Below, in pieces: positions 1 to 7,322 of a stretch of 46,988 bases of DNA (position 1 is the first letter of the stretch; each line of letters opens with the position of its first letter). Source of the DNA: CAIKZY01 sp044374195 (GTDB lineage Bacteria > Actinomycetota > Actinomycetes > S36-B12); assembly GCA_044374195.1 (NCBI GenBank), contig JBILOY010000018.1, forward strand, positions 1-46,988, given 5' to 3'. The notes under the pieces were generated by a model that was given only the letters and a program-made list of their open reading frames with translations, searched no databases and was not told the origin of the DNA. Position numbers and translations under genes: made by a program.

Positions 1-2
1 TG

Positions 3-794
3 GTCAGCGATGATCCCGGTGTGCTGGTCGAGGTCACCGGTGAGGGCAGCGAAGACCTTCCTCGAGACTCCTCTCATCTCGTCGTTCGAGCGATGGCGTT
101 GTGCTTCTCCACATTGGGTGCTGCGCCTCAAGGTTTCGTCCTGCGCTGTACAAACGTCATCCCGCATGGCCGCGGGCTGGGCTCCTCGGCAGCGGCGATC
201 ATCGGTGGGCTCGTGTTGGCACGCGCTCTCGTCATCGATGGCGCTGATCGCCTGAGCGATGACGACCTCCTGCAGCTCGCGCTCACCATGGAATCTCATC
301 CAGACAACATCTCAGCAGCCTTGCTGGGTGCCTTCACGATTGCCTGGACAACCGAGGCAGGTCGCGCCGACGCTGCGCGCATCGAGGTCAACCCCAAACT
401 TCGAGCCGTCGTGGCGATCCCGTCATTCGAAGTTCCGACCAAGGCCGCCCGTGCTGCGCTGCCGGCGCAGGTTGCCTACGCGCAGGCCAGCTTCAACATC
501 GCCCGCTCGGCACTACTTGTTCATGCGATGACCGCGGATCCTTCACTGCTGCTCGAGGCCACATCGGATCGACTCCACCAGGAGCAGCGTCGCAGCATGT
601 ATGCCCCCTCGATGGAGTTAGTCGACTTACTGCGGTCACGCGGTATCGCGGCGGCGATCTCCGGTGCCGGCCCGACTGTCATCGCTCTCGTCGCAGCAGA
701 CCAGGTCGATTCGGTTCTCGGCCTTATCGAGGGGGATTGGCGGGTCTTCGCGCTGCCGATCCGAGCTTCGGGGGCACAGGTCCTCGACTCCTGA
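3..794 (+). CDS. thrB: Homoserine kinase, 5'-truncated by window edge
   Basis: GHMP-family kinase that phosphorylates homoserine with ATP, the step before threonine synthase; cytoplasmic. The reading frame is open from base 3, so the start lies upstream and roughly the first 45 residues are missing. The ATP-binding glycine/serine loop of GHMP kinases (PHGRGLGSSAAAI) is visible near nt 162-200, and the C-terminal GHMP motif (AAISGAGPTVIAL) near nt 650-690. It stops with TGA at 792-794, 162 bp before rho. In actinobacteria thrB normally closes the thrA-thrC-thrB operon immediately before rho, which matches this position. Confidence 0.93.
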   Translation, partial: VSDDPGVLVEVTGEGSEDLPRDSSHLVVRAMALCFSTLGAAPQGFVLRCTNVIPHGRGLGSSAAAIIGGLVLARALVIDGADRLSDDDLLQLALTMESHPDNISAALLGAFTIAWTTEAGRADAARIEVNPKLRAVVAIPSFEVPTKAARAALPAQVAYAQASFNIARSALLVHAMTADPSLLLEATSDRLHQEQRRSMYAPSMELVDLLRSRGIAAAISGAGPTVIALVAADQVDSVLGLIEGDWRVFALPIRASGAQVLDS

Positions 795-956
795 GGCAAA
801 AGTGACCCCAGTGGCACCCACTGGCGGGCTCTATGGTTTATGCTCGGACTGCTCCAGATCTCTACGGCCATTCGCCGACTTCCCTCAAGCGAAGTACTCA
901 AACGGAATCTTCCGCGGCCGCTGGATGCGTCTTTATCCTCAATTAAAGGAATCTTC
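795..956 (+). promoter_or_regulatory. rho leader / promoter region
   Basis: This 162-bp gap lies between thrB and rho. TATGGT (832-837) and TATGCT (839-844) are possible -10 boxes, but no convincing -35 partner was seen. A transcript from here would have a leader of about 105-115 nt ending in the ribosome binding site AAAGGA at 945-950. In E. coli rho is autoregulated through its leader; whether that applies here is inference. Confidence 0.3.
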
Positions 957-2783
957 GTGACCGAAACATCCACGTCCTCTGCTGGCAAGGCCAAGCGGGG
1001 CGGCGACAACGTGTCGTCAATGCTCCTCCCCGAGTTGAAGCAGTTGGCCGGAAGCCTGGGTATCCCCGGCGCCAGCACGATGCGTAAGGGCGACCTCGTC
1101 GCCGCTATCTCAGACAAAAAGGGAGCCGGTCGCAGCGCGAAGCGCGAGCAGGCGCCCGCCGACGCAGTGAGCACCGACAAGGGCTCGGTCGACAAGGGCT
1201 CTGCAGATCGGGCGCAAGCCGATCAGTCGCGCACAGAGCGCGCCCCCCGCTCTGAGGAGCGTGGCGATCGCAACAACGGCGATCGCAACAACGGCGATCG
1301 CAACAACGGCGATCGCAACAACGGCGATCGCAACAACGGTGATCGCAACAACGGCGATCGCAACAACGGTGATCGCAACAACAGCGACCGTGGCGACCGC
1401 AATAACGACCGCAACAACAACGATCGTGGCGACCGCAATAACGACCGCAATAGCAATGACCGCCGTGATCGCAACAACGATCGCAGTAACAACGATCGCA
1501 GTAACAACGATCGTGACAGTGACGGAAACCGACGCCGCCGTGGCCGCGATCGCTCACGGGATCGTCGCGACCGCCCGCGCGGTGCGGATCGCTATGGCGA
1601 TGTCGATCTTGAGATCAGCGAGAATGACGTCCTGGTGCCGGTGGCCGGAATCCTTGACGTGCTCGAGAGCTACGCCTTCGTGCGCACCAGCGGCTACCTG
1701 CCGGGACCGAACGATGTCTATGTTTCTTTGTCACTCGTGCGCAAGCACGGTCTGCGCAAGGGCGATGCGATCATCGGCCAGGTTCGCCAGCAGCAGCCGA
1801 CCGAAGGCCAGGGCGACCGACGCGAGAAGTTCAATCCGCTCGTGCGCATCGACAGCGTCAACGGCGCCGATCCCGAAAGTGCTCGCAATCGGGTGGAGTT
1901 CGGCAAGTTGACCCCGCTGTACCCGCAAGATCGCCTTCGCCTGGAGACAACCCCGGGCAACCTGACCACGCGCGTGATCGACCTGGTCGCACCGATCGGC
2001 AAGGGCCAGCGAGGCCTGATTGTCTCGCCTCCCAAGGCCGGCAAGACCATGGTGCTGCAGTCCATCGCGAACGCCATCGTCACGAACAACCCCGAGGTTC
2101 ACCTCATGGTTGTTCTTGTCGACGAGCGTCCCGAGGAAGTCACCGACATGCAGCGCTCGGTCAAGGGCGAGGTCATCGCCTCGACCTTCGATCGTCCGGC
2201 CGAGGATCACACGATCATCGCCGAACTGTCGATCGAGCGGGCTAAGCGACTCGTCGAGCTCGGCCACGATGTCGTGGTGCTGCTTGACTCGATGACCCGA
2301 CTCGGTCGGGCCTACAACCTGGCCGCTCCGGCCTCAGGCCGAATCCTGTCGGGTGGCGTTGACTCCACGGCCTTGTACCCGCCGAAGCGCTTCTTCGGTG
2401 CAGCCCGCAATATCGAAAATGGCGGCTCACTGACCATCCTCGCAACCGCACTGGTTGAGACTGGCTCGCGGATGGATGAGGTCATCTTCGAGGAGTTCAA
2501 GGGCACCGGAAACATGGAGCTCAAACTCGATCGCCGACTGGCCGACAAGCGAGTCTTCCCGGCAGTCGATGTCGACGCGTCGGGCACCCGTAAGGAAGAG
2601 CTCCTCATGTCCAATGACGAGCTCAAGATCGTCTGGAAGTTGCGCCGGGTACTCCATGCCCTCGACCAGCAGCAGTCGATCGAACTCCTGCTGTCCAAGC
2701 TGCGCCAGACCCAGAGCAACATTGAATTCCTCATGGAGGTTCAAAAGACCACTCCGGCTTCCAGCGGATCCGACGACGAATAG
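957..2783 (+). CDS. rho: Transcription termination factor Rho
   Basis: Hexameric RNA helicase that terminates transcription. I chose GTG at 957 because AAAGGA lies 6 nt upstream; an in-frame ATG at 840 would add 39 residues with no family resemblance. The 608-residue product has a Rho_N (SAP-like) helix region at about 18-50. Residues ~50-212 form a long, low-complexity segment rich in Asp, Arg and Asn, including eight exact GDRNN units (nt 1263-1382). The OB-fold RNA-binding domain begins near residue 213. The ATPase core has Walker A PPKAGKT at about 358-364 and Walker B VVVLLD ending at Asp444. Actinobacterial Rho proteins commonly have an N-terminal insert, so the insert itself is expected; the regular repeat is unusual. 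Confidence 0.97.
   Translation: MTETSTSSAGKAKRGGDNVSSMLLPELKQLAGSLGIPGASTMRKGDLVAAISDKKGAGRSAKREQAPADAVSTDKGSVDKGSADRAQADQSRTERAPRSEERGDRNNGDRNNGDRNNGDRNNGDRNNGDRNNGDRNNGDRNNSDRGDRNNDRNNNDRGDRNNDRNSNDRRDRNNDRSNNDRSNNDRDSDGNRRRRGRDRSRDRRDRPRGADRYGDVDLEISENDVLVPVAGILDVLESYAFVRTSGYLPGPNDVYVSLSLVRKHGLRKGDAIIGQVRQQQPTEGQGDRREKFNPLVRIDSVNGADPESARNRVEFGKLTPLYPQDRLRLETTPGNLTTRVIDLVAPIGKGQRGLIVSPPKAGKTMVLQSIANAIVTNNPEVHLMVVLVDERPEEVTDMQRSVKGEVIASTFDRPAEDHTIIAELSIERAKRLVELGHDVVVLLDSMTRLGRAYNLAAPASGRILSGGVDSTALYPPKRFFGAARNIENGGSLTILATALVETGSRMDEVIFEEFKGTGNMELKLDRRLADKRVFPAVDVDASGTRKEELLMSNDELKIVWKLRRVLHALDQQQSIELLLSKLRQTQSNIEFLMEVQKTTPASSGSDDE
1263..1382 (+). repeat. Eight tandem 15-bp repeats inside rho
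   Basis: The unit GGCGATCGCAACAAC (GGT replaces GGC in units 6 and 8) is repeated eight times without interruption and encodes GDRNN each time. Degenerate relatives of the unit (DRNN, DRNNN, DRSNN) continue to about 1512. Each unit contains CGATCG. Because the period is a multiple of three, a gain or loss of units would keep rho in frame. Confidence 0.97.
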
Positions 2784-2866
2784 TGCGCCCTCCCCGAGGC
2801 GAGGGAGCTGTTCCACAGCCCCGTCGCCTCGTGGGAAAGCCCGATTTTCCCGATTTCCCCGCGCGG

Positions 2867-2917
2867 TGTCATACTTGCGACCTCGCGGTTCACGGCACAA
2901 GGCCGACCCGCGGGTCG
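2867..2917 (+). promoter_or_regulatory. rpmE promoter and leader hairpin
   Basis: TG-T-CATACT at 2867-2875 resembles an extended -10 element. It would start a transcript near 2882. The resulting leader contains a perfect 14-bp palindrome, CGACCCGCGGGTCG (2904-2917), just ahead of the ribosome binding site AAGGAGAAG. It could fold near the start and serve ribosomal protein autoregulation, but that role is inference. Confidence 0.35.
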
Positions 2918-2930
2918 ACAAGGAGAAGCA

Positions 2931-3146
2931 ATGAAGGCAGATATCCATCCCGCGTACGGTGAGACGACCGTGACCTGCTCCTGTGGCAGCACCTTCGTGA
3001 CCCGCAGCACCGCGAAGAACGGCTTGATTCACGCCGATGTCTGCTCGCAGTGCCACCCGTTCTACACGGGCAAGCAGAAGATCCTCGACACAGGCGGCCG
3101 TGTCGCGAAGTTCGAGGGTCGTTACGGCAAGCCGACCTCCAACTAG
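2931..3146 (+). CDS. rpmE: 50S ribosomal protein L31 (zinc-binding form)
   Basis: Small ribosomal protein of the large subunit, 71 residues, the normal length. It carries the four-cysteine zinc site of the C-plus form (CSC near residues 16-18 and CSQC near 37-40), so it is the zinc-containing paralog rather than the zinc-free one. A strong ribosome binding site, AAGGAGAAG, lies just upstream of the ATG. It sits 147 bp after rho and has its own likely promoter and terminator. rho-rpmE-prfA order is conserved in actinobacteria. Confidence 0.97.
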   Translation: MKADIHPAYGETTVTCSCGSTFVTRSTAKNGLIHADVCSQCHPFYTGKQKILDTGGRVAKFEGRYGKPTSN

Positions 3147-3153
3147 TGACTTT

Positions 3154-3228
3154 CCCGGGCGCCGGCCCGGGGTCGGCCGCGTGTCTCCCCCGTCGCGCGG
3201 TCGACCCCCGACCGGCGCCCGGGTTTTT
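3154..3228 (+). terminator. Nested intrinsic terminator after rpmE
   Basis: A perfect 12-bp inverted repeat, CCCGGGCGCCGG (3154-3165) and CCGGCGCCCGGG (3212-3223), is followed directly by TTTTT (3224-3228). A second inverted repeat lies inside the loop: GGGGTCG (3169-3175) with CGACCCC (3202-3208). The long GC stem plus T-tract is the clearest Rho-independent terminator in the window. Confidence 0.9.
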
Positions 3229-3275
3229 CTTGTCCAACACGGGCGAGAATCCGGCCTAGGAGAAAGGGTGTCACC

Positions 3276-4346
3276 GTGTTCGAGTCCTGCAATGACCTAG
3301 TCACGGAGTACTCCGATCTCGAGGCGAAGCTCGCTGACCCCGCCGTGCATGGCGATCAGGCGGCTGCTCGCAAGTACGGAAAGCGATATGCGGAGCTACG
3401 TGCTGTCGTGGCCGCCTATCGCGAGTGGTTGGCGCTCTCCGATGATGCCGCTGCGGCTCGTGAACTTGCCGAGGAGGACGAGTCGTTCGCTGCTGAGCTT
3501 CCTGAACTAGTCGAGCGGGAAAAGGCATCCGCCGAGAAGTTGACCAAGCTGTTGCTCCCGCGCGATCCGATGGATGACAAGGACGTCATCGTCGAGATCA
3601 AGTCCGGCGAAGGTGGCGAGGAGTCCGCACTCTTTGCTTCCGACTTGCTGCGCATGTACCTCCGATATGCCGAGCGTCACGGATGGTCGACCCAGATCCT
3701 CGAGGCTGTCGAATCAGATCTCGGCGGCTACAAGGATGTCGCGGTCGCGGTCAAGGCCAAGGGAGTTCCTGAGCCCGGGCAGGCGCCGTTCGCCCGGTTG
3801 AAGTTCGAAGGCGGCGTGCATCGGGTGCAGCGAGTACCCGCGACCGAGTCGCAGGGCCGTATCCACACTTCCGCGGCGGGCGTGCTCGTTCTGCCCGAGG
3901 CAGAGGATGTCGAGGTCACCATCGACGCCAATGACTTGCGAATCGACGTCTTCCGGTCGTCTGGCCCTGGCGGACAGAGCGTGAACACCACCGACTCCGC
4001 GGTGCGCATCACGCATATGCCTACCGGCGTCGTCGTCTCATGCCAGAACGAGAAGAGCCAGCTTCAGAACAAGGAGCAGGCCATGCGCATTCTTCGCGCC
4101 CGCCTGCTTGCGGTCGCCGAGGAGCAAGCGGCTTCCGAAGCCTCCGACGCTCGTCGTTCCCAGGTGCGCACCGTTGACCGCAGCGAGCGCATTCGCACCT
4201 ATAACTACCCGGAGAACCGACTCAACGATCACCGAGTCGGGTTTAAGTCGCACAACCTCGATCAGATTCTTGACGGCGATCTGGATGCCGTAATTGACGC
4301 CTGCACTGAGGCTGACACCGCTGCACGCCTGGCAGCAGGCCGATGA
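3276..4346 (+). CDS. prfA: Peptide chain release factor 1
   Basis: Class I release factor that reads UAA and UAG and triggers peptidyl-tRNA hydrolysis on the ribosome. The codon-recognition tripeptide PAT is at residues 188-190, which identifies RF1 rather than RF2, and the catalytic GGQ is at 232-234. The 356-residue length is typical. The start is GTG at 3276, with AGGAGAAAGG about 8-16 nt upstream. The last four bases overlap the start of prmC (ATGA). PrmC methylates the GGQ glutamine of this protein, so the two genes are functional partners. Confidence 0.97.
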   Translation: MFESCNDLVTEYSDLEAKLADPAVHGDQAAARKYGKRYAELRAVVAAYREWLALSDDAAAARELAEEDESFAAELPELVEREKASAEKLTKLLLPRDPMDDKDVIVEIKSGEGGEESALFASDLLRMYLRYAERHGWSTQILEAVESDLGGYKDVAVAVKAKGVPEPGQAPFARLKFEGGVHRVQRVPATESQGRIHTSAAGVLVLPEAEDVEVTIDANDLRIDVFRSSGPGGQSVNTTDSAVRITHMPTGVVVSCQNEKSQLQNKEQAMRILRARLLAVAEEQAASEASDARRSQVRTVDRSERIRTYNYPENRLNDHRVGFKSHNLDQILDGDLDAVIDACTEADTAARLAAGR

Positions 4347-5332
4347 CCTTCGAGTCTGATTACACGACGGGCGGTCGCGAGACCGTTCGTGACCTGCTGG
4401 TTGATGCCGAGCGCAGGCTCACCAATGTCGGAGTTCCCTCCCCGAATGTCGATGCGGCCGAGATCATCGCGTACGCATTGGGCACTACTCGCGGTCGCAT
4501 GATCCTGCAGGATCCCGTGAATTCCGAGCAGCGTGTGGCCATCGAGCAGATGCTCACTCGGCGCCTGACTCGCGTGCCCTTGCAGCATCTCGTGGGCAGC
4601 ACCGGATTCCGTCATCTCGATATAGCAGTGGGCCCAGGTGTCTTCATTCCTCGTCCGGAAACTGAGTTGGTCGCCGAGGCGGCTATTCGCGAGCTCGCCG
4701 AGCAGCCGGTCGCTTCACGAATTGCTGTCGATCTCTGCACGGGTAGCGGCGCGATTGCGATCGCTCTCGGCACAGAGGTTGATCACTCGCGCGTGTATGC
4801 GGTCGAGCTCTCTGATGACGCTATCGGCTGGACACGGCGCAATGTCGCGGCCTACGACGAGCAGCTCACTTCGCTTGGCTCGCGTGTCGAGGTGTTCCAG
4901 CACGATGCCACGACTGCGGCAGAGTCCGAGGGCCCCCTGGCACGATTCGCCGGTCAGGTCAGTGTCGTCGTCACGAATCCGCCCTACATTCCGGCCGGCA
5001 TGATTCCTCGCGAGCCCGAGGTGCGCGATCACGAGCCGCGCATGGCCCTTTACGGCGGTGACGATGGCCTTGACGTCGTACGGGGCGTGCTGCGCACCGC
5101 AGCCATATTGCTCAAGCCTGGGGGATTGCTGGTAGTCGAGCATGCTGACGTGCAAGGCGCGGATGCGGGCATGTCCGGCGTCCCGGGGGTTGCTCGTGCG
5201 ATGACTGCCGATCACATCGTGGCGGCACAGTCGCACACTGCAGCCGGGGCGCAGGTCTGGACAGAAGTCGTCGATCGCATTGACTTCAATCGCCTGCCGC
5301 GCTTCACCATCTGTCGGCGTACGGGTTCTTGA
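4343..5332 (+). CDS. prmC: Release factor glutamine methyltransferase PrmC (HemK)
   Basis: SAM-dependent N5-glutamine methyltransferase acting on the GGQ glutamine of RF1 and RF2. The product has 329 residues: an N-terminal helical substrate-binding domain, then a Rossmann methyltransferase domain with a glycine-rich SAM motif (DLCTGSGAIA, about residue 131) and the substrate-binding NPPY motif at 212-215. ATG overlaps the prfA stop in ATGA, so the pair is translationally coupled. The stop codon in turn overlaps the following Sua5 gene. The length is slightly above the roughly 280-residue norm but usual for actinobacteria. Confidence 0.96.
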   Translation: MTFESDYTTGGRETVRDLLVDAERRLTNVGVPSPNVDAAEIIAYALGTTRGRMILQDPVNSEQRVAIEQMLTRRLTRVPLQHLVGSTGFRHLDIAVGPGVFIPRPETELVAEAAIRELAEQPVASRIAVDLCTGSGAIAIALGTEVDHSRVYAVELSDDAIGWTRRNVAAYDEQLTSLGSRVEVFQHDATTAAESEGPLARFAGQVSVVVTNPPYIPAGMIPREPEVRDHEPRMALYGGDDGLDVVRGVLRTAAILLKPGGLLVVEHADVQGADAGMSGVPGVARAMTADHIVAAQSHTAAGAQVWTEVVDRIDFNRLPRFTICRRTGS

Positions 5333-5988
5333 TGACGCCGCGGTTTGACTGCTCCGATGAAGCCGAGCGTGCGCGCGGTATCACGGCAGCCGTGGCTGCG
5401 ATCAAGCGTGGGGAACTCGTCGTGCTGCCGACGGAGAGCGTCTACGCGGTAGCCACCGATGGATTCTCCGCACGCGGTGCTCGTTCGGTGCGCGTGGCGA
5501 AGGGCCAAAGTGTAGATACACCGCTTCCGATCATGATCGCGAGCATCACCACCATTCCCGGCATTGCCTTCAACCCGTCGATCGCCGCCATGGACCTCAT
5601 GCACGGCTTCTGGCCCGGCGCCCTGACGGTCCTCGTGACTCCGCAGCCGAGCCTGGCGTGGGATCACCCGGCGGGGGCTCCGCTCGCGGTGCGCATTCCG
5701 CTTCACCCGGTGACCTTGGAGATCCTCAGGGCTACCGGTCCGATGATCGTGACAGGCGCGAATGCCGTGGGCGGAGCCGCGGCGTTGACAGTCGACGACG
5801 CGCTCGAGGTACTGGGGGAGACAGCGAGCGTCGCATTGGATGCGGGCCCGCTCGGCGCAGACCAGATGCTCTCTCGGCCGAGCACTGTGGTGGATGCGAC
5901 AGGAGAGGTTCCGGTGCTCTTACGGGAGGGCGCCATCACCTTGGAGCAGCTCCGTTCCGTCGTGCCGGGTATCACCACCCCTGCGTAG
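5332..5988 (+). CDS. Sua5/YrdC/YwlC-type L-threonylcarbamoyladenylate synthase
   Basis: Homolog of the enzyme that makes threonylcarbamoyl-AMP from threonine, bicarbonate and ATP for the t6A modification of tRNA. The product has 218 residues from ATG 5332, whose A is the last base of the prmC stop; a TTG at 5329 would add one residue. The YrdC fold is clear, but three motif positions differ from the usual family sequences: VYG is VYA, the AKGR of the KxR motif is AKGQ, and the TSAN or SSAN motif is TGAN. Position and length match the Sua5 gene next to prmC in other actinobacteria. It could have altered activity, with a second family member elsewhere, or it may simply be a divergent enzyme. 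Confidence 0.85.
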   Translation: MTPRFDCSDEAERARGITAAVAAIKRGELVVLPTESVYAVATDGFSARGARSVRVAKGQSVDTPLPIMIASITTIPGIAFNPSIAAMDLMHGFWPGALTVLVTPQPSLAWDHPAGAPLAVRIPLHPVTLEILRATGPMIVTGANAVGGAAALTVDDALEVLGETASVALDAGPLGADQMLSRPSTVVDATGEVPVLLREGAITLEQLRSVVPGITTPA

Positions 5989-5991
5989 AGT
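5986..5991 (+). promoter_or_regulatory. Possible glyA -10 box
   Basis: TAGAGT overlaps the TAG stop of the Sua5 gene and fits the TANNNT consensus. A start near 5998 would give a leader of about 39 nt including AAGGAGA. No clear -35 was found, so this is tentative. Confidence 0.3.
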
Positions 5992-6036
5992 GGGGCTTTC
6001 ATTGTGCTGAGGCGTACCGCGCTATCAAGGAGAGAG

Positions 6037-7311
6037 ATGACTGCGACACCGTTCTGGGGCCCTGACTTCGACGCACTGACGGCCGAAGATCCCGAGATCG
6101 CATCAGTGATCATGTCGGAACTCGAGCGCCTGCGCAGCGGACTGCAGCTCATTGCCAGTGAGAACTTCACGTCTCCTGCAGTGCTCGCAGCACTCGGCTC
6201 GACCCTGTCGAACAAGTACGCCGAGGGTTACCCCGGAAAGCGCTACTACGGCGGCTGCTCCGAGGTGGATATCGCCGAGAACATCGGCATCGAGCGCGCG
6301 AAGGCCCTCTTCGGTGCCGAGCACGCCAACCTGCAGCCACATTCCGGCGCCAGCGCGAATATTGCCGTCTACGGTGCCTTCACGATGCCAGGTGACACTG
6401 TCCTGGCCATGAGCCTTCCGCATGGCGGCCACCTGACCCATGGGTCCAAGGTCAATTTCTCCGGCAAGTGGTTCAACATCGTCTCCTACGGAGTACGCCA
6501 GGACACCGAACGCATCGACTACGACGAGGTTCGCGCACTCGCACTCGAACACAAGCCGAAGATGATCATCTGCGGCGCGACCGCATACCCGCGCTTGGTC
6601 GATTTTGCTGCTTTCAGGTCAATTGCCGACGAAGTCGGCGCAATCTTGATGGTGGATGCCGCGCACTTCATCGGTCTTGTCGCCGGCAAGGCAATCCCGA
6701 GCCCGGTTCCGTATGCCGACGTGGTCTGCTTCACCACCCACAAGGTTCTCCGTGGCCCGCGCGGCGGCATGATCTTGTGCAAGGAGGAGCACGCGGCCAA
6801 GATCGACAAGGCAATCTTCCCGATGATGCAGGGCGGCCCGCTCATGCACGCAGTCGCTGCTAAGGCGGTGGCCTTGAAGGAGGCCGCGACGCCCGCGTAT
6901 CAGCAGTACGCAAAGCAGGTCATTGCTAATGCGCAGGCACTTACCAAGGGACTCGAAGCAGAAGGCATGCGGGCCGTCAGCGGTGGTACTGATACCCACT
7001 TGGCACTCATGGACCTCCAGGGAATGGGCGTCAATGGCACTGAGGCGGAGCAGCGTTGCGATGCAGCTCGCATCACCTTGAACAAGAACGCCATTCCGTA
7101 CGACCCGCTGCCGCCGATGGTGGCTTCAGGCATTCGGGTGGGTACGCCCTCAACCACGACACAAGGCATGACCGAGCCCGATATGGCTGTCATTGCCTCG
7201 CTCATTGGTCGTGCAGTCCGTGACGCCGACGGCACCCAGGCCGCGGGCATTGCAGCTGAAGTCGCCGCACTGTGTGCCACGCATCCTGCCTACCCGGCGC
7301 CCGCGAACTAA
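6037..7311 (+). CDS. glyA: Serine hydroxymethyltransferase
   Basis: PLP enzyme interconverting serine and glycine with tetrahydrofolate, the main source of one-carbon units. I chose ATG 6037 because AAGGAGA lies 4-10 nt upstream; a GTG at 6004 would add 11 unlikely residues. The product is 424 residues. N-terminal signatures LIASENFTS and KYAEGYPGKRYYGG are intact. The PLP lysine is K236 in FTTHKVLRGPRGG; the two residues before TTHK are Cys-Phe where many family members have Thr-Thr. The gene lies between Sua5 and the glycosyl-phosphate transferase, an interval where M. tuberculosis has no glyA as I recall. Confidence 0.96.
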   Translation: MTATPFWGPDFDALTAEDPEIASVIMSELERLRSGLQLIASENFTSPAVLAALGSTLSNKYAEGYPGKRYYGGCSEVDIAENIGIERAKALFGAEHANLQPHSGASANIAVYGAFTMPGDTVLAMSLPHGGHLTHGSKVNFSGKWFNIVSYGVRQDTERIDYDEVRALALEHKPKMIICGATAYPRLVDFAAFRSIADEVGAILMVDAAHFIGLVAGKAIPSPVPYADVVCFTTHKVLRGPRGGMILCKEEHAAKIDKAIFPMMQGGPLMHAVAAKAVALKEAATPAYQQYAKQVIANAQALTKGLEAEGMRAVSGGTDTHLALMDLQGMGVNGTEAEQRCDAARITLNKNAIPYDPLPPMVASGIRVGTPSTTTQGMTEPDMAVIASLIGRAVRDADGTQAAGIAAEVAALCATHPAYPAPAN

Positions 7312-7322
7312 CGAGCTGACGC

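Noticed and set aside
1264..1380. GCGATCGC octamers resembling the cyanobacterial HIP1 element
   Set aside because: They recur only because the coding repeat contains them; nothing else in the window is cyanobacterial.
1263..1382. CRISPR-like array
   Set aside because: Units are contiguous without spacers, only 15 bp long, and encode a repeated peptide inside rho.
1105..1557. Cys/Arg-rich antisense frame and Ala/Thr-rich shifted frame (to 1911) over the rho repeat
   Set aside because: Because the repeat period is a multiple of three, all frames stay open across it. These are low-complexity shadows of rho without start signals or family resemblance.
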